Of a stretch of 64,000 bases of DNA, positions 9,612 through 17,057 are shown in pieces. Origin of the DNA: Phycisphaerales bacterium Planc_01. Its GTDB lineage: Bacteria > Planctomycetota > Phycisphaerae > Sedimentisphaerales > Anaerobacaceae. The stretch lies in NCBI GenBank assembly GCA_001603075.1, contig LVBB01000139.1, positions 17,506 to 81,505 of the forward strand. The letters run 5' to 3'. The translations under genes and the position numbers were made by a program. Under the pieces are notes generated by a model. The model saw only the letters and a list, made by a program, of their open reading frames with translations. It did not search any database and was not told the DNA's origin. Position 1 is the first letter of the stretch; every line of letters starts with the position of its first letter.

Positions 9612-10823
9612 ATGGCGACATTCACGTACAAAGCGATAGACTCCGCCGGCCGGGAAACGGTCGATAAGCTCGTTGCGGCCGACCGCGCCGCCGCCATCGA
9701 CATGATCTACGGTCGCCAGCTTTGTCCGGTCTCGGTGGAGAAGGCCGAAGAGGCCCGCTCGGGGGGGCTGTTTGCGCGGATCGGCGGGGTCTCCAAACGT
9801 GAGATCGACGCCTTCACCCGTCAACTGGGCAATCTTCTGGCCGCCGGCGTGCCCATGAGCCGGGCGCTGGGGATCCTCAGCCGCGAAGCCTCGCGAACCG
9901 CGTCCAAAAAACTCTGGGCCACCGTGCATGACCAGGTCGCCGGCGGTATGGCTCTGGCCGACGCGCTGAGCCTGCATCCGAATGCGTTTTCGCCGATCTA
10001 CGTGGCGATGGTGCGGGCCGGGGAGACCGGTGGGTTCCTCGATATCGTGCTCGACCAAATCGCCACGTTCCGGGCCCGTGAAGCGGAACTCAAGGGCCGC
10101 GTCAAAGGCGCACTGGTCTATCCGATCATTCTGGCCGTGCTGTCGGCGGGGATCATGGTCTTCCTTCTGACGTTCTTCATTCCACGGTTCTCGCAGATGT
10201 TCGAGGAGTTCGGCGGCTCGCTGCCGACCCTGACGCGATACATCGTGACGGCCAGCGACCTTCTCGTGAAGTACTGGTTCATGCTGGTCATCGGCATCGC
10301 CCTGATCGTCTTCGGCGTGCAACGCATGGTGACGAAGGAGGAGGGCCGTCGCACGATGGAGGGTCTGCTGCTTCGAGTCCCTCTGTTCGGCACGGGAGTC
10401 GCGCGGTTCGCGCTGGTGCGGTTCTGCCGGATGCTCGGGACGCTCGTCGGGGCCGGCGTGCCCCTGATCGCGTCGCTGCGGGTGGCCAAAGAGGCCATCG
10501 GAAACCAGGTGCTCGCCGATACGGTCGGCCACGCCACGGAAAACGTCCAGAAGGGCCACCCGCTGGCCCGCAGCCTGGAAGGCTGCCGAGTGCTGTTCCC
10601 GCCGGCCGTCATTGAAATGATCTCCGTCGCCGAAGAAAGCGGGCGCCTCGATCAGGAGCTCGTCCGCCTGGCCGGCGCTTACGAAGCGGAGCTGGACCGG
10701 TATCTGAAGATGATGGTGACCCTGATCGAGCCGGCGCTGCTGTTCCTCATGGCGGTTCTGGTCGGGACGGTGGTGATCGGAATGCTCCTGCCGATCTTCA
10801 ATCTCCAGGAGCTGATTCGCTGA
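9612..10823 (+). CDS. gspF: Type II secretion inner-membrane platform protein GspF
   Basis: The 403-residue polytopic inner-membrane protein couples the ATPase to pseudopilin assembly. Two tandem T2SSF domains are visible: about 65-190 (FTRQLGNLLAAGVPMSRALGIL, ending in the membrane span ALVYPIILAVLSAGIMVFLL) and about 265-390 (FCRMLGTLVGAGVPLIASL, ending in MVTLIEPALLFLMAVLVGTVVIGML), with another span at about 218-236. The length is normal for GspF/PilC. It starts 9 bp after gspE, and GspG follows. Confidence 0.96.
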   Translation: MATFTYKAIDSAGRETVDKLVAADRAAAIDMIYGRQLCPVSVEKAEEARSGGLFARIGGVSKREIDAFTRQLGNLLAAGVPMSRALGILSREASRTASKKLWATVHDQVAGGMALADALSLHPNAFSPIYVAMVRAGETGGFLDIVLDQIATFRAREAELKGRVKGALVYPIILAVLSAGIMVFLLTFFIPRFSQMFEEFGGSLPTLTRYIVTASDLLVKYWFMLVIGIALIVFGVQRMVTKEEGRRTMEGLLLRVPLFGTGVARFALVRFCRMLGTLVGAGVPLIASLRVAKEAIGNQVLADTVGHATENVQKGHPLARSLEGCRVLFPPAVIEMISVAEESGRLDQELVRLAGAYEAELDRYLKMMVTLIEPALLFLMAVLVGTVVIGMLLPIFNLQELIR

Positions 10824-10893
10824 GAGCGGATGCGTTGGACGCGATCCAAGTGATGTACGATTGAAGTGGCAACCTGTTGAGCTGGGAACGGAC

Positions 10894-11367
10894 ATGAAAT
10901 CACAACCTGACAACACAAACGAACGTGCGTCTCGTCGGCAACGAACTATGGGCCGTCGCGGTTTCACCCTGATCGAGCTGATGCTCGTGCTGGTCATTCT
11001 GGCGACCCTGTCGGCCATCGTGCTGCCCAAGCTGACCGGACGTTCCAGGGAGGCCAAGATCACGGCGGCCGGCACGCAGATCGCCCAGATCGAGGTGGCT
11101 CTGGACGCCTTCGAGATCGATCTCGGTCGCTATCCGACGACCAGCGAAGGTCTCCTGGCCCTGACAAAGAAGCCGACCTCGGATTCCGACGGCTGGACCC
11201 AACCCTATCTGCGGCGGGATGTCCCCAAGGATCCGTGGGGCAACGACTACCAGTACCGCTATCCGGGCACCTACAACCAGGAGGGATACGATCTGTACTC
11301 CTTCGGGCCGGACGGCAAGCTGGGCGGCGACGACGATATCACGAACTGGTCGAAAGACAGACGATAG
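10894..11367 (+). CDS. gspG: Major pseudopilin GspG
   Basis: The 157-residue type IV pilin-like protein forms the bulk of the pseudopilus. The cleavage motif RRG-FTLIELMLVLVILATLS sits at about residues 22-40, cut after Gly by a prepilin peptidase that is not encoded in this window. The C-terminal half has the GspG calcium-site hallmarks GRYPTTSEGLLAL, KDPWGNDYQYRYPG and SFGPDGKLGGDDDITNW. I chose ATG 10894, with GGGAA upstream, rather than the TTG at 10861; the resulting leader is long but acceptable. ATG 10948 lacks a ribosome-binding site. Confidence 0.96.
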   Translation: MKSQPDNTNERASRRQRTMGRRGFTLIELMLVLVILATLSAIVLPKLTGRSREAKITAAGTQIAQIEVALDAFEIDLGRYPTTSEGLLALTKKPTSDSDGWTQPYLRRDVPKDPWGNDYQYRYPGTYNQEGYDLYSFGPDGKLGGDDDITNWSKDRR

Positions 11368-11383
11368 CCGCGTGGATGAGAGC

Positions 11384-11908
11384 ATGAGCGCGAACAAAAC
11401 ACAACATGGCGGAGGTGCGGGTTTCACCCTGCTGGAACTGATCCTGGTGATGCTCATCCTCTCGACCGTCCTGGCGATGGCGGCCCCGTCGCTGCGCGGA
11501 TTCTTCGGCTCGCGTCAGTCGCAGGACGCCGCGGCGCAGATCCTCGCTCTGACCCAATTCGCCCGCTCGCAGGCGATCAGCGAAGGGGTGGTCTATCGGC
11601 TCAACTTCGACACGAAAGACCGCGTCTACTGGCTGACGGCCTGGAAGTCCGGCTCGTTCCGAGAGCTTCAAACGGAATTCGGCCAGGTCTTCACCCTTCC
11701 CAGAGACATGATCATGGAACTGGAAGACGCCGAAAAAGAGGATGGAAAACCGTATGTCGAGTTCACGCCTCAGGGCACCGTCACGGCGGCGACCATCCGT
11801 CTGATCGACCGTGGAGGACGCGCCCTCGAGGTGACGTGCCCGACGGTCACGGAGTCGTTCTCCATCGTCGAGAGCGAACGAACCTATGCGAACCAAGCGT
11901 CGCGATAA
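11384..11908 (+). CDS. gspH: Minor pseudopilin GspH
   Basis: The protein is 174 residues with the prepilin motif GAG-FTLLELILVMLILSTVLAM at about 10-30 and a C-terminal GspH/FimT-like region (ASQGVVYRLN-type segment, then FTPQGTVTAATIRLIDRGG). Minor pseudopilins sit at the pseudopilus tip with GspI, J and K. The start is ATG 11384, 16 bp after gspG. The stop overlaps the beginning of gspI by 23 bp, showing translational coupling. Confidence 0.9.
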   Translation: MSANKTQHGGGAGFTLLELILVMLILSTVLAMAAPSLRGFFGSRQSQDAAAQILALTQFARSQAISEGVVYRLNFDTKDRVYWLTAWKSGSFRELQTEFGQVFTLPRDMIMELEDAEKEDGKPYVEFTPQGTVTAATIRLIDRGGRALEVTCPTVTESFSIVESERTYANQASR

Positions 11909-12290
11909 CCTGGTTGGAGCGGGCGCTCGGCCCGGCGGCTTCACCTTCGTCGAGCTGCTGGCGACCGTGGTGCTGATCGGCGCCATCATGCCGGTGGCCA
12001 TGCAGACGATCTCTCTGTGCACCCGTCTGGCAGGCCAGTCGCGCAGGGAGATCGAGGCGGTCTCGCTGGCGAGCACCAAGCTGGCCGAACTGGTCGCATC
12101 GAAGAATTGGGAAACCGGCAGCAAAGCCGGCAATTTCGGCACGGACTGGCCCGGCTATGAGTGGAACGCCGAGGTCTCGGGCTGGACCGAATCGACGGTT
12201 CGCCAGCTCGACGTCGAGGTGGTCTGGACGTCTCAGGGACGGCAACGTCGCGTCACGCTCAGCACGTTGGTCTATCCGGAGGCGAATTGA
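11886..12290 (+). CDS. gspI: Minor pseudopilin GspI
   Basis: The 134-residue prepilin-like protein has the cleavage/helix motif PGG-FTFVELLATVVLIGAIM at about 17-36 and a GspI-like continuation (SRREIEAVSLASTKLAELVA, then VRQLDVEVVWTSQGRQRRVTLSTLVYP). The size matches GspI. It overlaps gspH by 23 bp and ends one base before the ATG of gspJ. Assignment to I rather than another minor pseudopilin rests on gene order and length. Confidence 0.88.
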   Translation: MRTKRRDNLVGAGARPGGFTFVELLATVVLIGAIMPVAMQTISLCTRLAGQSRREIEAVSLASTKLAELVASKNWETGSKAGNFGTDWPGYEWNAEVSGWTESTVRQLDVEVVWTSQGRQRRVTLSTLVYPEAN

Positions 12291-12291
12291 C

Positions 12292-13071
12292 ATGGCGGAC
12301 GGACGGACCAACACGAAGGGGTTCACGCTTCTCGAATTGCTCGTCGCCATGACGCTGATGGTGGTCACGGCGTCCTGCCTCTATACGGCCCTGTACACAG
12401 GCTTCAAATCGCGACGAAGCGCCCTGGCGGCGATCGAGCCTACCAGCCAGGCGATCAGCGCCATCGAACTGCTCAAGCAGGACATCTACGGCGTTCTCCC
12501 TCCGACGGGGGTGCTGGCCGGTGCGTTCGTCGGCAGCAATTCCCGCAGCAGCAAAGGCGCCGATGCCGATTCTTTGGAATTCCACACCACACAGGTCTAT
12601 GGAACCACCAGCCGACCGGCCGGCGGGATCGCCAAGGTCGCGCTGGCCCTCGAGGAAGATGACGACACCACCGGCACCCGCACCGGCTACCGCCTGGTGC
12701 GCCGGGTGACCACGAACCTGCTGTCCCCCAAATCGGCCGATCCGGACGAGCAGGTTCTCTGCCGCAACGTGACGTCGCTGAACCTTCGGTATTTCGACGG
12801 CGACCGGTGGCTGACCGAATGGGATTCGACAGCGGATGCGAACAGTCTTCCCAAGGCCGTGGAGATCGAGATCGAACTGGCCAACAGCATTCGCCACTCC
12901 AACGGCGACACAGAGAAACGTCGGCTCGTTCAGAGTCTCACAATTCCCTGCGGACTCTGGGCCCGGCCGGCCGAGGAAGAAACCGAATCCACCGGCGGTA
13001 CGACCGGTGGCGCAGGCGGCGGTGCGGCCGCAGCGGCCCCCCCACAGACCGGAGGTCAAGCAGGAAGATGA
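12292..13071 (+). CDS. gspJ: Minor pseudopilin GspJ
   Basis: The protein is 259 residues. The prepilin motif TKG-FTLLELLVAMTLMVVTASC is at about 8-28, and the body has the GspJ pattern (IEPTSQAISAIELLKQDIYG, LEFHTTQ, VTSLNLRYFDGDRWLTEWDS). The C-terminal 30 residues are a low-complexity Thr/Gly/Ala/Pro tail not typical of GspJ. The start is ATG 12292 with GGAGG ten bases upstream. The stop overlaps the gspK start in an ATGA junction. Confidence 0.9.
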   Translation: MADGRTNTKGFTLLELLVAMTLMVVTASCLYTALYTGFKSRRSALAAIEPTSQAISAIELLKQDIYGVLPPTGVLAGAFVGSNSRSSKGADADSLEFHTTQVYGTTSRPAGGIAKVALALEEDDDTTGTRTGYRLVRRVTTNLLSPKSADPDEQVLCRNVTSLNLRYFDGDRWLTEWDSTADANSLPKAVEIEIELANSIRHSNGDTEKRRLVQSLTIPCGLWARPAEEETESTGGTTGGAGGGAAAAAPPQTGGQAGR

Positions 13072-14432
13072 GAACGACGAACGGTCGACAATTCGTTGCT
13101 TCTCACCGCACGGGCGGGACAATCCTGATCGTCACGATCTGGGTGGTCCTGGTCCTGGCGGGTCTGGCCCTGGTCTTCGCCCGATCGATGCGGGTCGCGG
13201 CAATCGTCTCGGCAAACCAGGTGGCCTCGGTCGAGGCCGAGTGGATCGCCTCCGGCGTCTGTCAATACATCATCGCGCAACTGGCCGCCCATGCCGGCGA
13301 CGCCGAGGCCTTGAATGAGGACGTCCCCTGGGAAGCTCTGCCGGTCGGACAGGGTTACTTCTGGGTTCTGCGCTCGAACCTGGAAGACGACCGCGATTTC
13401 GATTACGGGCTGACCGACGAGGCAGGCAAGATCAATCTCAACTCGGCCTCACTCGAGATGCTGTTGAAGCTGCCGGGCATGACGTCGGAACTGGCTGCCT
13501 CGATCATCGACTGGCGGGACGAGGACGGCGACGTGACAACCGGAGGGGCGGAGGACGAGTACTACCTGCTGCTCTCGGAACCCTACAACTGCAAGAACGC
13601 GCCGTTCGAGACGGTCGATGAGATCCTTCTGGTCAAGGGCGCTTCGGAGGAACTGCTCTACGGAGAAGACACCAACCTGAACGGGGTCCTCGACGACAAC
13701 GAGAACGACGGGGACAACAGCGCCCCGTCCGACAATCGCAACGGACGGCTCGAAGGGGGCTTCTACGACTACGTCACGGTCTACAGCGTCGAAGCCAACA
13801 CCGACAGCGAAGGCAACGAACGCATCAACCTCAACGACGCCAGCGCCCGCACGACGCTGCAGAGCGCGTTGCAGGAAGTCGTCAAGGAAGAACGGGCGCT
13901 GGAGATCATGAACAACATCCCCATCAGCCCGTCGTACGCCAGCGTGATGGCTTTCTATTATGGATCGGGGCTGAAGATCGAGGAGTTCGAGCAGCTCGCC
14001 GACCGCCTGACGGTCAGCGACGAGCAGACGCTGCCGGGACTGGTCAACGTCAACACGGCGTCGAAGGAGGTCCTGCTGTGCCTGCCGGACCTGGAGGAGG
14101 CCGACGTCGACGCGATGCTGTCGTACCGACAATCCAACAGCAGTCTCGATTCCGTGGCCTGGGTCGCGAAGGTCCTCGACCGAGACAAGGCCACGGCGAT
14201 CGGCAATTACATCACGGTTCGCTCGTTTCAGTACTCCGCCGACATCATCTGTCTGTCGGGCAACGGGCGGGCGTACAAACGGTTCAAGGCGGTCTTCGAC
14301 ACGCAGGGGGGCACGCCGCAGATCGTGTACTGGAAGTCCCTGACACGGTTCGGCTGGCCCCTGGAATATGAGATTGTGGAGGCCCTGAGAAAGGGCAAGC
14401 CCATTACCGAAGCTATGATTGGCATGAGATGA
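13068..14432 (+). CDS. gspK: Minor pseudopilin GspK
   Basis: This 454-residue pseudopilin is of the large K type and caps the pseudopilus tip. The N-terminus has TGGTILIVTIWVVLVLAGLALVFARSM, a hydrophobic helix lacking the usual FTLIE pattern, as GspK commonly does. Two helix-hairpin-helix-like segments follow (KINLNSASLEMLLKLPGM, VNVNTASKEVLLCLPDL) with an acidic, Asn/Asp-rich insertion between them (about 205-235; TNLNGVLDDNENDGDN) that could bind calcium. The true start at ATG 13068 follows AGGAAG and overlaps gspJ. Confidence 0.9.
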   Translation: MRTTNGRQFVASHRTGGTILIVTIWVVLVLAGLALVFARSMRVAAIVSANQVASVEAEWIASGVCQYIIAQLAAHAGDAEALNEDVPWEALPVGQGYFWVLRSNLEDDRDFDYGLTDEAGKINLNSASLEMLLKLPGMTSELAASIIDWRDEDGDVTTGGAEDEYYLLLSEPYNCKNAPFETVDEILLVKGASEELLYGEDTNLNGVLDDNENDGDNSAPSDNRNGRLEGGFYDYVTVYSVEANTDSEGNERINLNDASARTTLQSALQEVVKEERALEIMNNIPISPSYASVMAFYYGSGLKIEEFEQLADRLTVSDEQTLPGLVNVNTASKEVLLCLPDLEEADVDAMLSYRQSNSSLDSVAWVAKVLDRDKATAIGNYITVRSFQYSADIICLSGNGRAYKRFKAVFDTQGGTPQIVYWKSLTRFGWPLEYEIVEALRKGKPITEAMIGMR

Positions 14433-14445
14433 TCGGACGAGAAGA

Positions 14446-15870
14446 ATGTTAGGGACTCGGACCATACTGGGACTTGCGATCGATGAGTGCGGCGCTGTCG
14501 TCGCCGAGGTCGGCGCCCGTTCGGGACGACCGGAGGTGCGGCGCGTCGGTCAGTGCGTCTTCGAAGAGAAGCTCGGCCCCGGCAACGGCAGGACTCTCGG
14601 ACACACCCTGCGGCAATTTCTCCGGGCGAACCACTTTTCGCTGAAGAACGCCGCCGTCGGAATTCCCACGAAATGGGTCGTGGCCAGGGAAGTGACCTCG
14701 CCGCCGGCCGGCGCCGACGCCGTGGCCGGCCTGCTCGCGATTCAGGCCGAGCGGACGTTCTCACTGAACGCGGGCGAACTGATCTTCGATTACTGCGGTC
14801 GCCCGAGCACCTCGCAGAGCAGCAAGGTCATGCTGCTGGCGGCCCGACGGCAGATGATCGAGCAGATCAAGGAACTAACCGCCGCCGCCGGCCTGCGCGT
14901 CCAGTCCGTCACCGTCTCGGCGCTGGCGCTCGGCAGTGTCCCGTCGTCCAACGCGCGGGAACAACGATACGGAATCTACACCCGCCCGACCTATTGCGAG
15001 TTCTGGAGCCATGCGGACGGCGCTCCCCGGTCGATCAAGCATGTGGCGATGCCGGCGACGAATGGCGAACCGGGCGATCAGGCCAAGCGGCTGATCTCAT
15101 CGCTTGAACAACTGATCCTCGTCTCGGGGTCGCAGGACCAGACCGGGCCGCATGAGGTGATCCTATACGATGACGCCCCTCTATCCGACGGGGTCGTCGA
15201 TCAGCTCCGCACGCAGATCGGCCCCCGCGTGACGGTGACCGACGGCAACACGGTGCTGGCCTCCTCTGGATTGCTGAACGGGGACCGCGCCGGGCCATCG
15301 GGGGGGATCGCGGCCGTGGCCGTGGCCGTGGCCGCCGCAGGGCCGCAGAAACCTGCTGTGGATTTCCTCAACCCGCGCATCGGGCGCAAGAAGACGTCGC
15401 CGCACAAGCGTGTGGCCACATGGGCCTTCCTCGCAGGCGTCGTTCTTCTCGGTGCGGCCGCCGTCGTGGTCGCCAACTGGCACGGCAAACGAACGGACAT
15501 CACCTTTTTTGGCGAGCAGTTGGAGCTGATCGCCGACGACGTCGCCGTCGCGCGGGACTTGAGGGATCGGCTCTCCTACGCAGGGAGTTGGACCAGCCGG
15601 GACCCACGATTTCTCGAATGCATTCTGCAACTGACGTTGGCCTTCCCCGAGTCGCCCCGCGTCTGGGCCACCAGTCTGGCCCTGAGCGAAACGTCGGAAG
15701 GATCGCTGATCGGACGGGCCACCGACGAACAGAGCTTCTACGAGGTGCTGAACAACATCAAGCAGAACGCGGCGTTCTCCGACGTGATGATGATGTATTT
15801 GCGGGATGCCGGGGGCAGCGCCCAAGAGAAAACATTCGCCGTAACGTTCAAATTCCAAGGCGTGAAATAA
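14446..15870 (+). CDS. GspL-like (PilM/PilN-type) secretion assembly protein
   Basis: The 474-residue protein has a cytoplasmic actin-like PilM/GspL half (about 5-290; TILGLAIDECGAVVAEV at the start), a single membrane span at about 325-345 (VATWAFLAGVVLLGAAAVVVAN), and a periplasmic PilN-like domain (about 350-474; LRDRLSYAGSWTSRDPRFLECI). This is the arrangement of GspL, which links the ATPase to the inner-membrane platform. An Ala/Val/Gly-rich run occurs at about 285-300. It lies between gspK and the GspM-like gene, one base from the latter. Confidence 0.82.
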   Translation: MLGTRTILGLAIDECGAVVAEVGARSGRPEVRRVGQCVFEEKLGPGNGRTLGHTLRQFLRANHFSLKNAAVGIPTKWVVAREVTSPPAGADAVAGLLAIQAERTFSLNAGELIFDYCGRPSTSQSSKVMLLAARRQMIEQIKELTAAAGLRVQSVTVSALALGSVPSSNAREQRYGIYTRPTYCEFWSHADGAPRSIKHVAMPATNGEPGDQAKRLISSLEQLILVSGSQDQTGPHEVILYDDAPLSDGVVDQLRTQIGPRVTVTDGNTVLASSGLLNGDRAGPSGGIAAVAVAVAAAGPQKPAVDFLNPRIGRKKTSPHKRVATWAFLAGVVLLGAAAVVVANWHGKRTDITFFGEQLELIADDVAVARDLRDRLSYAGSWTSRDPRFLECILQLTLAFPESPRVWATSLALSETSEGSLIGRATDEQSFYEVLNNIKQNAAFSDVMMMYLRDAGGSAQEKTFAVTFKFQGVK

Positions 15871-15871
15871 T

Positions 15872-16447
15872 ATGGTTCTTTCCAAACGAGAGCGAATCAT
15901 CCTCATCGTCACGCTGGCGTGCGTCGGACTGCTGGTCGTCAGCAAATTCGTCGTCGACCCGATCCAGGCGAGACTTGAGGAGATGGAAGCCGAGCGAAGC
16001 CGGCTCCATGAGGAGCTGGAAGAGGCCCGGTTCCTGCTGGCCAACCAGGGCGCGATGCAGCGAAAATGGAAGGCTTTGGTCTCCGACGGCCTGCGAAACG
16101 ATGCGGAGGCCGAGAGCAAGGTGCTCACCGCGCTTCGGGAATGGTCCAACGCCGCGGGCCTGGCGGTCAGCTCGATCAAGCCGGATCGCATCGCCAGCGA
16201 CAAGGGACTCCAGGAGATGATCTTCACCGTGGCCGGCAAGGGCACGCTCGAATCGGTCTCGCGTTTCCTCTGGCAAATCGAGACGGCCGCCCTTCCCGTC
16301 AAGGTCCGGGACATCCAACTGGGCACGGGCAGTGAATCCGAAGGCACCATGTCCCTGCAGCTTCATCTTTCGGCATTGTATCTGGGCACGCAGGAGAAGT
16401 CGTCCGACGCGCAGCGAACGGAGGTCAGTTATGAATACGATATATAG
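15872..16447 (+). CDS. GspM/PilO-like assembly protein
   Basis: The protein is 191 residues, with a membrane span at about 8-25 (RIILIVTLACVGLLVVSKFV), a coiled coil (about 30-60; RLEEMEAERSRLHEELEEA), and a PilO/GspM-like ferredoxin-fold domain (about 75-180; FTVAGKGTLESVSRFLWQIE...VRDIQLGTGSESEGTMSLQLHLSALYL). It is expected to pair with the L-type protein upstream. It overlaps the next gene by 17 bp. The family call rests on architecture and position. Confidence 0.82.
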   Translation: MVLSKRERIILIVTLACVGLLVVSKFVVDPIQARLEEMEAERSRLHEELEEARFLLANQGAMQRKWKALVSDGLRNDAEAESKVLTALREWSNAAGLAVSSIKPDRIASDKGLQEMIFTVAGKGTLESVSRFLWQIETAALPVKVRDIQLGTGSESEGTMSLQLHLSALYLGTQEKSSDAQRTEVSYEYDI

Positions 16448-17003
16448 CAGACTCGTCGCGTTTGCCGTGGGGCTTGCCGTCCTGTGGCCTGCCGTGGGGC
16501 GCGCCGCCGAATCGGCGGAAAAGCCCGACGTCTGGGCCACGTTCAAGATCATTGTGGAGCGGAACATGTTCTCCCGGCAGCGCGGAGCGGCCGAGCGCCG
16601 TCAACGCCGGACGGAGGAGCGCCCCGTCGCCGTCCCCGATCCCGAATCGTATTGCCGGCTGCGGGGGATTGCCCAGGAGAACGGCACGTTCGTCGCATTC
16701 GTGGAAGACACGCGGAGCGGTGAAACGCATAAGCTGCGCCAGGGCGACAGCGTCGCGCGCGGGTCGATCGAATCGCTCGACCTCGACTCGATCGTCTATC
16801 GGCTGGAGGATCGCACGATCGCCGTAGCCATCGGGCAGGACCTGCTGGGCGGCCGCGGCGCCGTGACGATGACCGAACTGATGGAATGGACCCCGCTGCC
16901 GTCAACCTCCGGGGGACAGACGACGCCGACCGCACCGAGCGGAGACGAAGCCGACATCCTCCGCCAGCTCATGGAGCGCCGAAAGCAGGAACTGGGGCAA
17001 TAG
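16431..17003 (+). CDS. GspC/PilP-like periplasmic linker protein
   Basis: This 190-residue protein has a signal or anchor segment (about 5-25) and a short conserved-looking IVERNMFSRQRG motif (about 42-53) followed by an HR/PilP-like beta domain (about 75-140; YCRLRGIAQENGTFVAFVEDTRSGETHKLRQGDSV). Such proteins connect the inner-membrane platform to the secretin, and its place directly before the secretin gene agrees. The start at ATG 16431 has GGAGG upstream; it overlaps the preceding gene. No PDZ domain is visible, so GspC identity is by analogy. Confidence 0.75.
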   Translation: MNTIYSRLVAFAVGLAVLWPAVGRAAESAEKPDVWATFKIIVERNMFSRQRGAAERRQRRTEERPVAVPDPESYCRLRGIAQENGTFVAFVEDTRSGETHKLRQGDSVARGSIESLDLDSIVYRLEDRTIAVAIGQDLLGGRGAVTMTELMEWTPLPSTSGGQTTPTAPSGDEADILRQLMERRKQELGQ

Positions 17004-17057
17004 GACGCCGATAGGCAACCCGTCGGAAACCATCCGAACTCGAAGGAGACCATAGCA

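Noticed and set aside
7797-11075. A 1092-codon open frame on the minus strand across gspE and gspF
   Set aside because: It is antisense to two genes with complete conserved motifs; its translation is rich in H, R, Q, D and G without domains, as expected for a GC-rich shadow frame.
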